Below, piece after piece: positions 35,781 through 48,584 of a stretch of 64,000 bases of DNA; position 1 is the stretch's first letter, and each line of letters begins with the position of its first letter. The notes beneath the pieces are model-generated. The model had not been told where the DNA came from. It saw only the letters and a list, made by a program, of their open reading frames with translations, and ran no database searches. The position numbers and the translations under genes were made by a program. The stretch is taken from positions 83,693 to 147,692 of the forward strand of contig JAMKCH010036015.1 in the NCBI GenBank assembly GCA_023653785.1, in the 5' to 3' direction. The DNA comes from Ophioderma brevispina (lineage: Eukaryota > Echinodermata > Ophiuroidea > Amphilepidida > Ophiodermatidae).

Positions 35781-36217
35781 GGGTACCCATGCTCGTTCCA
35801 AAAAAAGCGGACTAGCTGCAAATGCGGGCCTACCGCTAGGGGATCAAATTCACAATAATCAAGTTCTAGTCCCGATAGGGGTATCAAATAGAGGTGATTG
35901 TGATACAAAGAGGAGAAAACTAACCTAAACTGTATACAGCAAAATCAACCCTGAGTGTGTAATCGTTCTTCAGTAGCACAAGTGTTCATTTTCCTTCTAG
36001 ATTAGATATTTTAAAGGTACATTTATAACATATTTTGAGCAGGTCCCCGCAAGGGGTATAGTTTCACTGCAAATTGGTACCGTTTTAGGGGTATATTTTC
36101 ACTGAAAACGAGTATAATTTCACCAAAACCTAGTCCCGTTAGGGGTATATTTTCACTGAAAAATTGGTTCCCGTTAGGGTCCACCTAGGAACCCCTGTGG
36201 AACGAGCATGGGTAACC
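35781..36217. mobile_element. Short-TIR element carrying a tRNA-like SINE head
   Basis: The ends GGGTACCCATGCTCGTTCC (35781-35799) and GGAACGAGCATGGGTAACC (36199-36217) are inverted. Inside, 35824-35886 has a tRNA-like A-box region (GGGCCTACCGCTAGGGG) and B-box-like AGTTCTAGTCC, similar to the SINE head at 2285. Then follow about four repeats of 'ccgttaggggtatattttca'. The right half recurs at 59105-59275. It has no open frame. Confidence 0.55.
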
Positions 36218-37504
36218 AACAAACCCTGAGAACCCCAAATCCCCCACCACACGCAGCCGGCCTTTTGCTATATACCTTATAGGCATTTCCTACCCTTGAG
36301 GAGTACGTTTTTCTCTCCATTCTGGGAGCTATAGGATAAAAAAAATAAAACACAGGTCCTCAATTAAATGACTGAATGCGCCTTTAATTTACTAATGAAC
36401 TCCTGGGTTGCTAAGGCAAAACTGTACGAAGGCGACCTGCTTTTGTTATGGTCGTTACACTACACTCTAAAGAAAGGAAAGTTCTTAATTTTTTAAAACA
36501 ACAGAAGGTGTTCGATATTTTATTTTAAGTTCATTAAAGGCATATGCTGGAAACATTTAACATTAGTTCCTTTTCCATCGAAGATGGTATAATCGGAGTA
36601 GATAAAAGCACTAAAATGCAGTTACCCTAGATATGGCAGAAGACAAATGATTGGCGAATTATAACAGTCAGCAGAGAGTGGGTGGTTGTCCTCATGTAGC
36701 AGTGCAAGTCCTCTGGTTCCAATTATAGGACATGGTATTGCCTACTAGAAATTCATTTACATTCCTACCTAAGCAGCTAGAAACAAAATTATGATGGAGG
36801 ACAGCGCACCCATCACAGTGAATAACCTTCAAGTTTCACTTGATATGTAATGGTATGATATGAAATGGTTTTGGGGAGTACCATTATGTGTACAATACCC
36901 CGATAGCACACACTATGAGTTACAATTATGCTCATCAACCAAGGCACAGTTCAGGGGTTGTATTGTAAAGCGTTGACATGAACTGATCTTGTTTATTCTA
37001 GGTACCATATATTACACACAACACTAAGGGGTGTGGTTTCTAAACACACTTGTGAATGAAAGCTATTGAACCGGTTGCCATAGGGAGTTGATCCTCATTG
37101 CCTCATAGTGACAAACATTGTTTTAAAAACGGTTTCCTGTAAGTTTAAATTTTGTAATCTCGGTGCAATTGGATACGTGGTTAAAATATTAAGAATCTTA
37201 TGTGATTGATAAACGGAACAATCATAACAGGGGGGGCACTCACTGTTGAAATGGATATCGCTGTATAAAGGCTGGCATTTTCCAAAACCATGCAGTGGTT
37301 ATTCAAAATAGAAGGTGATGCATGAGGACGGTTGATGCCTGAAATATAAACTGTGGTTTATATCATCTCTCTAATATACAAGAGGGTTTCCTTGATCTCA
37401 AAGTAGTTACAATAAATATAAGATTACTAACATCCCTCGCTGAGCGAGGTTGTCTTTTTAAAGACTCTTCTTGTTATAGTACCTGGGTCCAAAAACACGT
37501 GAAA
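36218..37504. other. Non-coding, no feature recognised
   Basis: AT-rich sequence without repeats or coherent frames that I can support. Confidence 0.45.
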
Positions 37505-37850
37505 AATGGTCAATTACACTTATTACACTTGACTTTAAATCAATTCAAGTTTTTCCAGTGTTCACATTTGCCACTAGTGTTAAACAAATGAACACGATTG
37601 AGCCAACTTCAGGGGTTCAAATGTAACAGTTTTGAAAAATTGATTAGCGGTTAAGTGACAAAAGCGGTTAAAAAGGTTATAGCACGTGTTCTAGAACACT
37701 CAGTATTAAACAATTGAACACATAAGGATGCGTCAAAGTAAACAGTTTGAACAATGTACAGCGTGAAATGAAAAAAGTTTGTTGTGCAAAATGTGAATAC
37801 ACTTGGCAAACTTAAGTTGATTAAAGTCAAGTGTTATAAGTGTACCATTA
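37505..37850. mobile_element. Inverted-repeat (foldback-type) element
   Basis: The left arm (37516-37570: 'acacttattacacttgactt' through 'gtgttcacattt') is the reverse complement of the right arm (37789-37843: 'aaatgtgaatacactt' through 'gtcaagtgttataagtgt'). The arms are about 55 bp with a few mismatches. A motif 'gtgttaaacaaatgaacac' inside the left half has a relative, 'gtattaaacaattgaacac', near 37703. Confidence 0.65.
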
Positions 37851-40800
37851 AACCACTTTAAGTTTTTGGAATATGCATTTAAGATGAACTTAAAATTGTT
37901 GACCCCTCTGGTGTTTAAAAATTAGAAGACGCGTCAATTTCATTAAGTGGGAGGGTGATGATCTGGAAGTCGGCCACTACGGCCACAACCATGAAGTATG
38001 TACTGCCAGCTCACGCAGTCAACTTAGGAAAACCGTGAATTAGGAAGGTGATAATTTCCCCCACAGTGATGGCGGATGTAGGGTTTGTTAAGCCCCTTTT
38101 CAAGCATCATGGGTTATCCAAACAAACCCCACAATATTTGAAAATGTCCATTTTTTAATGCGACAAAAATTTTGACCGTGTCAACCAAAGACAATTGACA
38201 AAATTTCACCAATGACCTCTATTTTAGAAAAAAAAATGCAAAAATCTCAACACAAGAAAATACTTTTTGCAAGTTTTTGTCAAGCGGAAAAAACCCCCTA
38301 TTTTTGGGGCAAGTTGGCTGATGTATCTTCACCACCTTTTTCAGTCCCTTGTCCCGCAATGCCACCTGACGGGTAAATTTGGAAGCGCGAGCATTACTAC
38401 ACCATATCCATATGTGAGCTCCCCCCGGTTGAATCAGAGGGAGGTTTGAAGCAATCCATTAACCCTGATTTGCAATGTGACTATGCAATGTACTATTAAC
38501 AAATGTCCGACTTAAGAGAAACAAGTGTTCAAAAAGTTTCTAAGAATCACCAGGCATCATGCTAAAATATCCATAACCCAGTACTAACAATTGTTAGGCT
38601 AAATATGAGCATAAAAGTTCAGGTATTTTGTGTGTTAAGAAAAAGCCCATTGTGTAGCGTGATCACATGAACAGTAGGGATTTCCCAAAAATGGGGCAGT
38701 GTGGATTGACCTCAATACACCTCGCCGGTTTTTGAATCGTGTACTATGCTAACTTTATACATTTACCCGGAGCCATTAGGGTCTTTGGAACAAATAATAA
38801 AAAAGACTCCTTCGAAGATAAGATGAGATGATAAAAAGTAAGACCTATATTTGGATGTCAGCGATCAAAGACAACTATTATTAACGGAGCGGCAAAGCTT
38901 TAAAAAGTGCTCTACTCTAGGTTCGACGTTACCCCATACGCTCCCTCGGCTTACAACACAACATACAACTTATTTTGAAGGATTAAATCGTCATGGCAAT
39001 TGCAAAAGTAGTATCTAATTTGCAATTGGGTCAGCGAGAGCATTGTTGGGTTCAATTTCTTGGTGTTCCTTGTTTTTTAACGTTTTCTTTCTTTTAATAA
39101 ACACCACTGATTATTGTGATTTAAGTTTTGGGTCAGGGAATAGTTCATGAGGGTTGCTAATTGTACTTTCAAAATAAAAAGAAAACTCAATTTCCCCCCA
39201 ATGTCAGTACGAACTTTGTTGCATTCATATGACGAACAATAGGAGATTAAAAACGAAAATGATAGTTATGGTTGAAAATTTCGGTGGGCCCCCGGGCTGA
39301 TTTCTAAGCCGAAATACCGCCATTTGTCGCTCATACTATCACAATACCAAAACATCTGACCCTGGTTTAACACGATAAATGAGACGATTCAGATACCCAA
39401 AACATTTCGACATTATATGAGATTTGAGACGGAATCAAAACTACAAACATTTAATTGTGTGGGTCACGATATTGAAAACCCCCATAAGATCCTCTTTGCC
39501 ATTTTGTCAGGTGTCTAGGGCATACTGCACACATAACTTTTAAACTTCTGAAACAAAGGTACAAAGTTCGGTAAGCATGTAATGTGCGCATTAGCAACCT
39601 CATTAATGCGTTGTACAGTTCTCATGTTGCGGTATATACGATTATTACCGAAAAACAACACAAAATGTTTCTTGAAAAAGTTATAACAGTTTGAAGTGTG
39701 TCACGAAAACTCGAATCCTTTACGCCCATTGACAAAAACCAAGTTTGCGTGCAATAGCGACCCCAACGTCGCGAACTCGAAGGGAGGTTCGAACATTATA
39801 CAGCCTCGACAAAAAGTACAGGCATAAAATGTGAGCGTATGTAATCCACTGGTGGTTTTAGGAAAAACACCATCAAATGTGGCAAAAATAATGAAGTATA
39901 AAGTTACCAATGTGTATCAGCGAATCTGTACGCGCGAGCACAAGTTTCTCTAACTCGTGGCCGAGCCAGCCGCCACATTGGTGGTGCTTAGTCATCACCG
40001 GCCGTCGAATGGCCTGTCGAGGGGCGTGGCCCAAAATTGCATGGTGTTTACTTTTGGCCAAAAGGACTTTGAGCTGTTCGCGCATGGTTCGTGGCCGTTC
40101 GTGTCAACGAATGACGAAATACAAAGTACTGGTAGCGTGGCTCAATGGCGACAAGCCAAGTTTACCTCGCTCGATTGGAAATGTTTTTGTATAAAATTCA
40201 CATATTTTATTTTATGGGTATGGCGTTTGAATGGTTTTATTGGGGAGCACCTTCGGAGCTTCCCCCATAGCGGTGTTATTTTGGGCCTATAGCTTTTAAA
40301 AGGATCATTGCAGGGGATACCACGAGGCATATTAAATCGCAGTGGGCTAACTGGGCTTGATGTTGATGCTTGCAGAAACCCACTGCAACGTATAAATGTA
40401 AAGGCCTATTCGATTAACGGACCTGCTGCTATTCCCAAAATAATCAACTTTTCTGTGATGGCAATAGCGTAATAGGCGGGGGGGGGGGACAGGGGTCGCC
40501 ACCCCAGAGTTTGACCGTGGAAATAGATTAAAAATCACGCTAAATCAGACCTTTTTTGACATGCTAAACCTTGAATTTTTACGGAAAATCTGCCTCAAGA
40601 CCACTTCAACCGGAAAAATCTGCCTCAAACCCCGGGAGGGAATTTGCCCCCTCTGGACAAAGTGACCCCGGTTACAGACCGTCCCTGTTACTGTGACAAG
40701 ATTTTCAAATAAGACAGGCGTTCGAATAGGCGTTCGGTTAGAGTGCAGGGTTTCCGCGTTCTTGCTATTAATTGGCAGCCAACCCCGATGATAAATAATA

Positions 40801-41194
40801 GGCTAATTTCATCTGACCCGCATCCGACCAATATTGTCGACATCACTCGCCGCGCCGGCCGGTGAAATTGTCGCCCGGGACTGAGTTTCTGGCTAGTTGC
40901 CAACAAAACATGATCTGCATGATGAGCAAAATATTGAATTTTCACTTACTTATAGGCTATTGAATATCAAGGGGATTAACCCAATGGTTGGTGAAAATTA
41001 GTTGCGTTCAGGTCAAGGTGAATAAAGTTCATATCTTGTTGGCAACTTCCAAAAATTGAAAAACAACATAAAAGTGAACTTCCCTGATTCATTATTATGA
41101 GAGCACTAAAAATAATTCCTGCACCTATTACAAATAAGTGTAACCGGGTTGCATTCATTTATTGAGTAATTTCTATCTATCTATCAAGGCCCGC
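37851..41194. other. Non-coding stretch
   Basis: No exon with splice context was found. The overlapping plus and minus open frames at 39873-40292 (70-111 codons) have no recognisable domains. There is a G-run at about 40478-40488. Confidence 0.45.
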
Positions 41195-42850
41195 AGCCGA
41201 GGATGCTGTTTCACCATTAGCGCGCCAATGGCCGTTTGTCATTAGGTTGGGGGTGTCGAGGATCCTGCTGGATGTCTCGAGCAATCACATCAATTTGTTG
41301 TAGTTAACCCCTGTTTTGGCATGGTTAAGTTCCAACATGGAACGTCTGAGACTACTTGCGTCCATCGCACGATTGACAGTTGACGGCAAATCGTGCACGG
41401 CGTTGGGCAACAGACAGATGAAATTGGAGGGATCTCCATATATCTGTGCTTTGGTCGTGCCTCACGCCCAGGATATGTTTTGTACTCGCATAAGAGCTTG
41501 GTTGTAGGTGCCATCCAGTATATCTGTAGCTCTTTCTTCATGGTCCAGGTCTTCATCCATATTACAGGATACTCTCTACAAAGGCTCTAAAGAATTTCAG
41601 CTTGGTTGAAATGGGAGAAGATACCAGATTGCCAAGGTGTAGTTTGATTGCAAGGCATTCCAGCTTGTCCTTTGCGTGCAGGAAGTCTTTCTTGCTGTCG
41701 GCAACATAGGACCCGAGATACTTGACCTCTTTGAGTTGGCTACATCTGCTGGCAGATAGGTTGATGATCGTTATTTCCTCGTTGACATGTCATATATTCA
41801 GTCTTCGTGGCATTTAGATGTAGGCCGACTTGTCTGCAGCATTCTCAAGTGATTTTAGTAGTAGATCTTGGCACCACATACTCCGATCTCTGTTAGAGCT
41901 AGATCATCTGCTTAGTCCAAGTCTGTGAGATCCTGACCCATGTGACGTCTGGAACGCTTGGGTTTGATGGTGATCCTTTGTCGTTCATGATGTCAAGACT
42001 CTGTCTGAGATTTAATCAACACGACTACAAAGAGATATGTCCAGAGTATCTCCTTGAGGATTCCATTAGTTGTTTAGGAACTCCTTTGTGTGGGACCCAT
42101 CCATGGTCTGCACAAAAGCAATATGGGTTATCTACATGACTGGCAATGTGCCTTGACAGTCTCATCTGGACACCGTATTGTGCGAGAATAGATGGGCAGC
42201 ATTACATCCCCTGTTAACCACTGTCAAAAGCCTTGGAAAAATCTACAAAACAACAATTGAAGCTTTTCTCTTGGAAATTCTTAACTCTTCTATAATCCTT
42301 TTTAGGGCAAGTATCTGAGGTGGTGTTGATCTGCCTTTGCGAAAACCGTTATGGTTCCGGCTGAGAATGGATCAATGTGAGTGGTGATTCTGTTGAGCAG
42401 CATGGAAGTTGTAGATCTTAGAGGCCAGTGGTGACAGTGTAATCCTTGTAGTTTTTGGGTTGTTGGAGGTCGCCTTTCTTTGGTAGAGAATGATGAAGAT
42501 GTTGAAAAAAGGCGCTGGTTTGTTTCCCCATGTAGGTGTTATATTCAAATAATTCTAACAGTTGATCATGGAATAGTGGATTCTTCCTTCCATACTACTG
42601 CAGGAATTTGTCGGGAACCAGTGTCTTGGTGTTCTTCAGTTTCTCCAGGCAGATCCGAAGCTCCTCATAGTGAAAGGTCCAGTTCTGGATGGGAAGGGTG
42701 TTTGCTATCTTGTGATTGAAGAGAAAGGTTCATCAAGGGTTAGTGTTTATTCTGAACTGATTGCCCAAGTAGAGCAGAAACTAAAGTGCTGAAAAACAAT
42801 GTGTCAAGGCCACTCTTCAGTGTTTCACCTTGATTCTTATAGGTGGGGGT
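41195..42850 (-). mobile_element. LINE relic A: RTE/Nimb-like reverse transcriptase, 5'-truncated and broken
   Basis: Read on the minus strand, this gives a colinear series of reverse transcriptase motifs split over three frames. In order they are a linker with LRICLEKLKNTKT (about 42650), RT finger residues ITLSPLASKIYN (about 42440), GFRKGRST, motif A VDFSKAFDS (about 42222-42248), motif C as L-D-stop-ADDLALT (about 41895-41925), and a thumb-like tail with RRARFAVNC (about 41385). The last part resembles the C-terminal domain of RTE/Nimb-type non-LTR elements. An in-frame stop replaces the aromatic residue of the active-site ADD box and several frameshifts occur, so it is dead. No endonuclease domain remains. 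Confidence 0.75.
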
Positions 42851-43204
42851 AGGTAGACTCTTACATCGGTCAGCTACCTCAATTTCACTCAGAATATAAA
42901 TTTTAAATTATCAGTAATTTATTGCCCAAAATTTTGAAGCAGTAAAAACTCATTTTTTTTCTAAATGTATAGGCTACCGATACTCAAATCGCACTGCGCT
43001 TGTTCGGGACCTATTTATATTAGTTAAGTATTATAGAAATATCGCCAAAATCACGTTTGCTTGGAAAATCCAAATTATATGTGTTGAGGAAATACAGAAA
43101 ACAAATCTATAAATTAAAAAAAAACGAAAAAAAGAAAGGTCCCGCACCTTGAGGTACTGTACTTTGTTTTCATTGTATTATTCATTACCTTAGCTGTTAC
43201 TTAA

Positions 43205-43567
43205 TTAAATGTCCATGTCCGATCGTAAATAGCCTCGTTCCCAGGACCCCAGATTTTCCGGAAGTGGTCAAAATTTTGGTTTTGGTTATCAGAAGAAAAG
43301 CTACTATTTATCTCATTTACCCTGTGAAAAATCTTTAGGGTAAAGGATGGTGGTTTGGATGTTATGAGCGAAAATGTGCACATTTTTGGTCGACCAATAT
43401 TAATTTTACACAGTTATGGGGAATAAAAAATAATGTTTTTAGCCATCACTTCAAAACGGGTTGGAAATATCGGCGAGAAAAACATTTACAGATGTGGTTT
43501 TGGGGTAAACGTCATTCTATCAAGATGCGGAAAATGTATACACTTAAATCGGCCCAACCCACTTTAA
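43205..43567 (-). mobile_element. MITE family 2, full-length copy
   Basis: TTAA lies at both edges (43205-43208 and 43564-43567). The ends on the minus strand are TTAAAGTGGGTTGGGCCGAT and, inverted, TTAAATGTCCATGTCCGATC. The interior matches 59265-59594 along its length ('ctgtgtaaaatta', 'gctcataacatc', 'cttccgg/cttccag'), and its first third matches 48011-48135. The element is non-autonomous. It sits between LINE relics A and B. Confidence 0.65.
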
Positions 43568-43899
43568 TCGTGTAAGTTCTTCCTCTTGCGGTTTTGTGGA
43601 GTATAGCATCATGTGGTTTGGGTTTGTAGAAGTCTATTCCATTGCACCGTTGGATATGAGCAGCATGGGAGCCAACCCACAAACAGTGAGCTGGCTCCAC
43701 CAAATTAACACAGTTTAGGATGCTTGCCTCTACCAAGAGGAAAGACGGCATCATATGCCTGCAAGCGTAAAGGTCCCCACAGTGACGCCTGCCTTTACGA
43801 CGCTTTTCAAAGCTATCATCAAACCATTGTGAGTTTTACAATTTGGTGGACAGTTGCTCCGGCCACGGCGAAATCCTAATTGTTCGTCTTCTCTTATCG
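43568..43899. other. Sequence between MITE and LINE relic B
   Basis: May be the 3' UTR of LINE relic B. An 80-codon minus frame (43512-43754) runs through it and into the MITE, which argues against a real gene. No motif was recognised. Confidence 0.35.
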
Positions 43900-46800
43900 T
43901 GTCCAAACCACCAGTGGTTCTCAAATATTATACAGCCAGAGATGAGTACAAAGTCTGGATGCCTTCACCTGAATCCGCCAGTGGTCCTTGTCTGTAACAT
44001 TGTTGCTCCAGCAGTGGGCCCGAAGACCAAGGAGATGTTAACATTGTCTGTGGTGCTGTTCCACAACCACCAGGTAGAACTGTCCTGATCTGCTTCCACG
44101 TAGCCCAACTTATGCAAGGAAACCTTGCCAATTCTGCCAGAGGCCATTCTGGTTGTCAATCTGTTGAAGCATAGCCATTTCAGCCCGTGAGGAGTAAGCT
44201 CCAGGGGGGAGATGATCACGGGTGAATACCAATAGATGCTTTGGTTGGTGGCAAGTCTTTTTTTCTTCTTTTCTTTTTTTCTTTCCACAAGGCGACTTCG
44301 TAAGGCTCTTAAGAAAACTGTTTCAAGAGTTTGGAATTTGCTTAATGAAAATCTCTCTGGATTTGAGGCGGATGGTTGGTAGCAGGTATCTTGTCCAGAC
44401 ATAGGGCCAGGGAGGGTGCTTCACATTAGATGACGGGTATCAGGTGGAGCAATTTCATGATAAGGATGTATAAGTTTTCCGATGATGTTGGACGGAGGCA
44501 TCCGGTGGGTGATTTGGGTGATAAGGCGGCCAGGGAGGCATTAATTAACGCTAAAAATTCAAGCTTCTTAGCATGGGTTGATCTTTCCCATACAGGGCAG
44601 CATACTCTGCAAATGGGTTGCACAGGCCCCAGTGCCGTCGATTTTTAGGGTATATGGGCAGAGGCACTCCGTCTGTGCCAGTGAGTTTGTTCAAGATGTT
44701 ATTGCGTGAACATTTACTTCTTCGTCTTTCGATGTGGATCTTATAAGAGAGGAGTGCGGTCCATGTTAATTCCTAGAGAGACAGGATAGGGTGATACCAG
44801 TGATCAGGGGTGTTACAGACCAGGTAACTTTTAAGCTGGACGTTGTGGCTTACGGTTGCGTTAGATGGAAAAGCAACACCTGTGTCTGGATGGATTTGCA
44901 CTAGGTGGTTTCCTCATAATAACGGAGAGTAGTGAGGTCATCCAAAGCTTTGGAGAGTCTACTTCAACAACTGTGAGTCTGCATCTTGTGCGCTAATTCC
45001 AAGATTCGTAGGCATAAATTAAACGACAGGTCCTGCACCTTCTAGGTTGGTCGTGGTATAGATGTTGAACAGGAGGAGGCGCAGCAAGCACCCTTGTGGT
45101 AGACCATTATTGATCCTACGCCATCGATCGCTTCCTCGGTGCTCTAGCTGAACAAAGAACATCCTTTTTTCCAGCAATCCTTTGATGAGCTAGTCAGGCG
45201 GATGTCCTTGGTGATTTCCAGAAACTTATGGAAGTAGGCATCTTTGATTTACAGTGGTCCATAGGCTGCTGATATGTCGACGAAACACAACTCCTGTTAC
45301 CATACCCCTCTCGAAACCATCCTACATGTGTTGAGTTAGGTGATAATTGGCTTGTTGGTGATTTGCCTGGCCGGAAACTTTGCTTGTTCTGGGTATTTGA
45401 GGTGGTCGTCTATCACAGGTGCAAATTACGTTGAGCAGGAAGACGTTCAAAGAGATGTAGTATGTGCGGAGGAGGGGAATTATTGTGTCTGTAGCTCTTG
45501 GGATGGGATGGAATCTTTTCCCAGGCTTTAGGAGTGCCAATAAAAAAACATTGTGCGTTCATCCAGATCTTTGGAAACCTGTGGGATAATAAGGGCAGCA
45601 ATTGTAGAGCTCAAGGGCAAACCCATTCCTGTGCTACTGGGCCGAGTTTTCAGCTGCTCAGCTGAGATATTGTCAGGCCTACTGCTTTCATGGTTGAAAC
45701 GTTTTTTTTTTTAGCAATAACGGATTCCAATCCGTCCATGTTGAAGGGGCGAGTGAACAAGGGTCGCCACTACACTTCTTACGGTCTAGTTTGATTTTCT
45801 TGGGCCTCTCATGCACTGCCATTTTTAAAAAGCAGTTGGAGGGCAACTTGGTGGGTGTGACCATTGGTTGCTCTGGAGGTTCTATTGGATCCCGTCGGAG
45901 CTTTCGGATGGTAGACCATGCTTTATTGCTGATGTTTATGGTATATCGGTGGATCATTTAAAATATGCCAGGTTTTGATCTTTTACCTGAGAGATCCTCT
46001 CCGAAACTTCCTCACCTTTAGCCGTTGTTTTGCCGAGAAAGGATCAGCTTCAAACTGGTTGATATACTCTGATATTCTATAGGACATTCCTTGGAAAGGC
46101 CCGGTATATATTCCGTACTACAGCCTCTGGGTATGAATCTCGGGCAGTTTTGTTCACTACTTGGGCAAATTTGTCATAGTTATGAGTTTTTGGAGCAATA
46201 CTCTTCACGTTCTGGTCCGGATCATCAGTGAATCCTTTTCCAGGTCTGCTTTTATGTTATTTTTTTTTTTTAAGCGACGCTAAGGGCACTTTATTGGTCT
46301 TACTGCAGCGTGCGTTGACTTGGATACCGATTCAATTGGTCGATGTTGAGTTAGTGTAACAGGATCCAGAACAAGCTTTGCTACACGTCACAGGTTAGAG
46401 ATGGTGTTGCTAACACTAGCTAGATCAGGGTTGTAAACCTCTCTTCCAGGCGGGCGCGGAGTATTGGAAAAATCGATGGCGGCACCTTAGAGTCGTAAGG
46501 AGCGTAGATGTTGGACTGTCTCTATCCATTCTCGCCCAGCTTGTCCGCTTTGTTAGTTTACATTGTAGCCCCATTGGGTACTATGGCTGAAATCGCCAAT
46601 AAAGAAGTGAGGTTTGGGGAGTTTCCACAAGGCTGAGTTGAGGGTGATTGAAGTCTACTGATGGAGGTTTGTAGAATGATGTAACTATGACAGAGGCTGA
46701 GCTCAATGGTGAGGACTCGATGTTGTTGTTCATCAAGACATTTGAGGTTGCTTCTACTATGGTGCCTGTTTTGACATATAGGCATTCCATATGTCGATGT

Positions 46801-46935
46801 GGTCTCTCGTTGGCAAGGATCATTCCTGGTATGGTTGGGCGGTGGTAATCGATTCCTCTGTGGGTGTCCCGCAGACATAGGACATCACAATTGGAGATTG
46901 TTACCACTTTTGCATTAGAAAAACCCCTCATTCAA
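43900..46935 (-). mobile_element. LINE relic B: Jockey/CR1-like APE endonuclease plus reverse transcriptase, broken
   Basis: On the minus strand the parts appear in the order expected for ORF2 of a non-LTR element. APE-type endonuclease pieces lie at 46560-46935 (CLRDTHRGIDYHRP, VTSFYKPPSVDFN). A linker at 45690-45960 contains KAWSTIRKLRRDP. The RT follows, with ALLKPGK at about 45535, motif A VFVDISAAY (about 45255-45290), motif B NGLPQGCLL (about 45080-45108), and thumb CPVWERSTHAKKL (about 44555-44598) with GCLRPT (about 44490). A C-terminal Cys-containing segment, CGTAPQTM, lies near 44030. Frame changes and stops are scattered throughout and the 5' end is cut inside the endonuclease. It is about 3 kb and inactive. 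Clade placement is by motif resemblance only. Confidence 0.8.
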
Positions 46936-47099
46936 TGACGCTAGATGTCAAGGCAGACCTTAGAAAAGGGCAGTCTAGTAATGAATATGGTTACACTTAA
47001 GAAATATGTTTGAAAAACAGTTTTTGGTGGCCGTATAGATTAGTTCACTGCAAGCAGTTACTATAACAGGGGAGACCACAAGACGGTTCTCTACTTCTC

Positions 47100-47240
47100 C
47101 CCCATCTTCCTGACTTGTTCGTCAGGCAGATGGGATTCGACAACTGGCTCCAGGCGGGCCAGGATCAGCCTCTCAAGGAGTTTGACAGAAACACGCAGTG
47201 ATATTGGGCGGTAGTTCTTGGGGTTCGTTTCCTTTAATAT
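47100..47240 (-). mobile_element. LINE relic C: short reverse transcriptase fragment
   Basis: A single intact frame reads NPKNYRPISL, then KLLERLILARLEPVVE and LPDEQ, which is the start of a Jockey/CR1-type RT domain. It stops being recognisable at about 47100. It is upstream of the endonuclease of relic B on the same strand, so it is not in order to belong to B and represents a separate insertion. Confidence 0.75.
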
Positions 47241-48010
47241 AAGGATTAAAAAGTATATTATTTTCCTAGTTCCTATATAGGTTCCAACCTTTAGTTAAAG
47301 CGGCAGTGCCCCATAATGGTCCAAGGTCATCCAATGCTCCATGTTGTTGAAAGTGGTGTCAAATGATTCCTCTTGTCATACTGAAGCATAAGATGCTGAT
47401 ATGGTGATAGCACAATGTGCAACATCCAGGGAAAGTCTTGGAGACCCTTGATACATCTTGCTATGTAATTGTCAAACCAAGTGGCGCACACTGCAAAAGG
47501 GCGCACACAACCAAATAATCCTCCCATTGAAAAAATGGCTTAATAAGTTCGTTTTCGACTGCACGTGACATAATATTTGATGTTTTGAAAAAAATTCTAT
47601 ATCAAATAAAGATGGAAAATTGTAAAAATCTTGGTCAGATTTGATACCGATACAGGATAGATTTCGAGATACGGGCACGTGAACAGCGCCACCACCTTTT
47701 CAACACGACGCGTAAAACTCTTTGAGGCATCCCAGCAAGGGTTACTTCGAAGGCCTATTTTCTTGCCAGATTCAAATTTCTTTATTTTTCCGATATTCCA
47801 AGTATTGATAATTGTCTACAATATTCATTTTCATATTATCATTTAACATTCAGCGATATCTTCGTACCGCACCAATTTGCTTACAGCCGATCTTATGTTT
47901 TTACCGGAACTACCCACCATTACACAAAACTTGGAACGATTTAGTGTTGTGCGCCCAAAGTAGTACCTTTTTGGATCCTCTGAGTCAATACGAATAACTT
48001 GTCACCAGTT
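47241..48010. other. Non-coding, possible short-TIR element
   Basis: GGGCGCACACAACCAAAT (about 47499) and its inverse ATTTAGTGTTGTGCGCCC (about 47938-47955) could be the ends of a roughly 455 bp element. The inversion covers only about 18 bp, so this is tentative. Nothing else was recognised. Confidence 0.3.
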
Positions 48011-48135
48011 TTAAAGGGGGATGGCCCGATTTAAGTATGTAAAGTTTTCATCTTGATAGAATGGCCTTCACTCCAAAACCCCATCTGTAAAGTTTCGCGC
48101 CAATATTTCAATCCGTTTTGATGTTAGACCCTCTC
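48011..48135 (+). mobile_element. MITE family 2, partial copy
   Basis: It starts TTAAAGGGGGATGGCCCGAT at 48011 and matches the first third of the family ('ttcatcttgatagaatg', 'ccccatctgtaaag', 'ccgttttgatgt'), then the homology stops. Confidence 0.6.
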
Positions 48136-48584
48136 AGGGTCTGCGGTATAAGGTCCGGTAAGTACGTAATCCTGTTTCTAAAATTGAAAACAAGTTGGCG
48201 TAAATTGAAACCAGTGTTTTAAAATTCTCAAGGCTGGAAAAATATCGAAGGCATTGTGGGAAAAATGAATGCGGTCGTAGCGATTAATGCGTGTTCACTT
48301 TTCTGTGTCTGCGAGCAAGTACCCGACAAAAACGTTCAATTTTCTCGCTAGGTTCTATTAGTCTGTGTTACAGACCTGAACTGTGTTACTCTATGGAAAG
48401 ATAAACTACCAGGTACTATAAGCTGAGTTTCACCACCCCCCCCCTCCCACGAATTCTTTAAAACCGAGTCTTTGACAAAGACTAGGTTCTATAGGTTCAA
48501 GACCACAGATCTGTGTGATTCAGACCCAATTACGATGATACATTCAAAACAAAACAGAGTAACGGACTCTATGATGCTCTGATG

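Noticed and set aside
39873..40292. Overlapping 70-111 codon frames on both strands
   Set aside because: No motif or splice context; probably a locally GC-richer region with few stops.
45255..45290. LINE relic B as a functional reverse transcriptase gene
   Set aside because: Motifs are spread across different frames with many stops and the 5' end is truncated.
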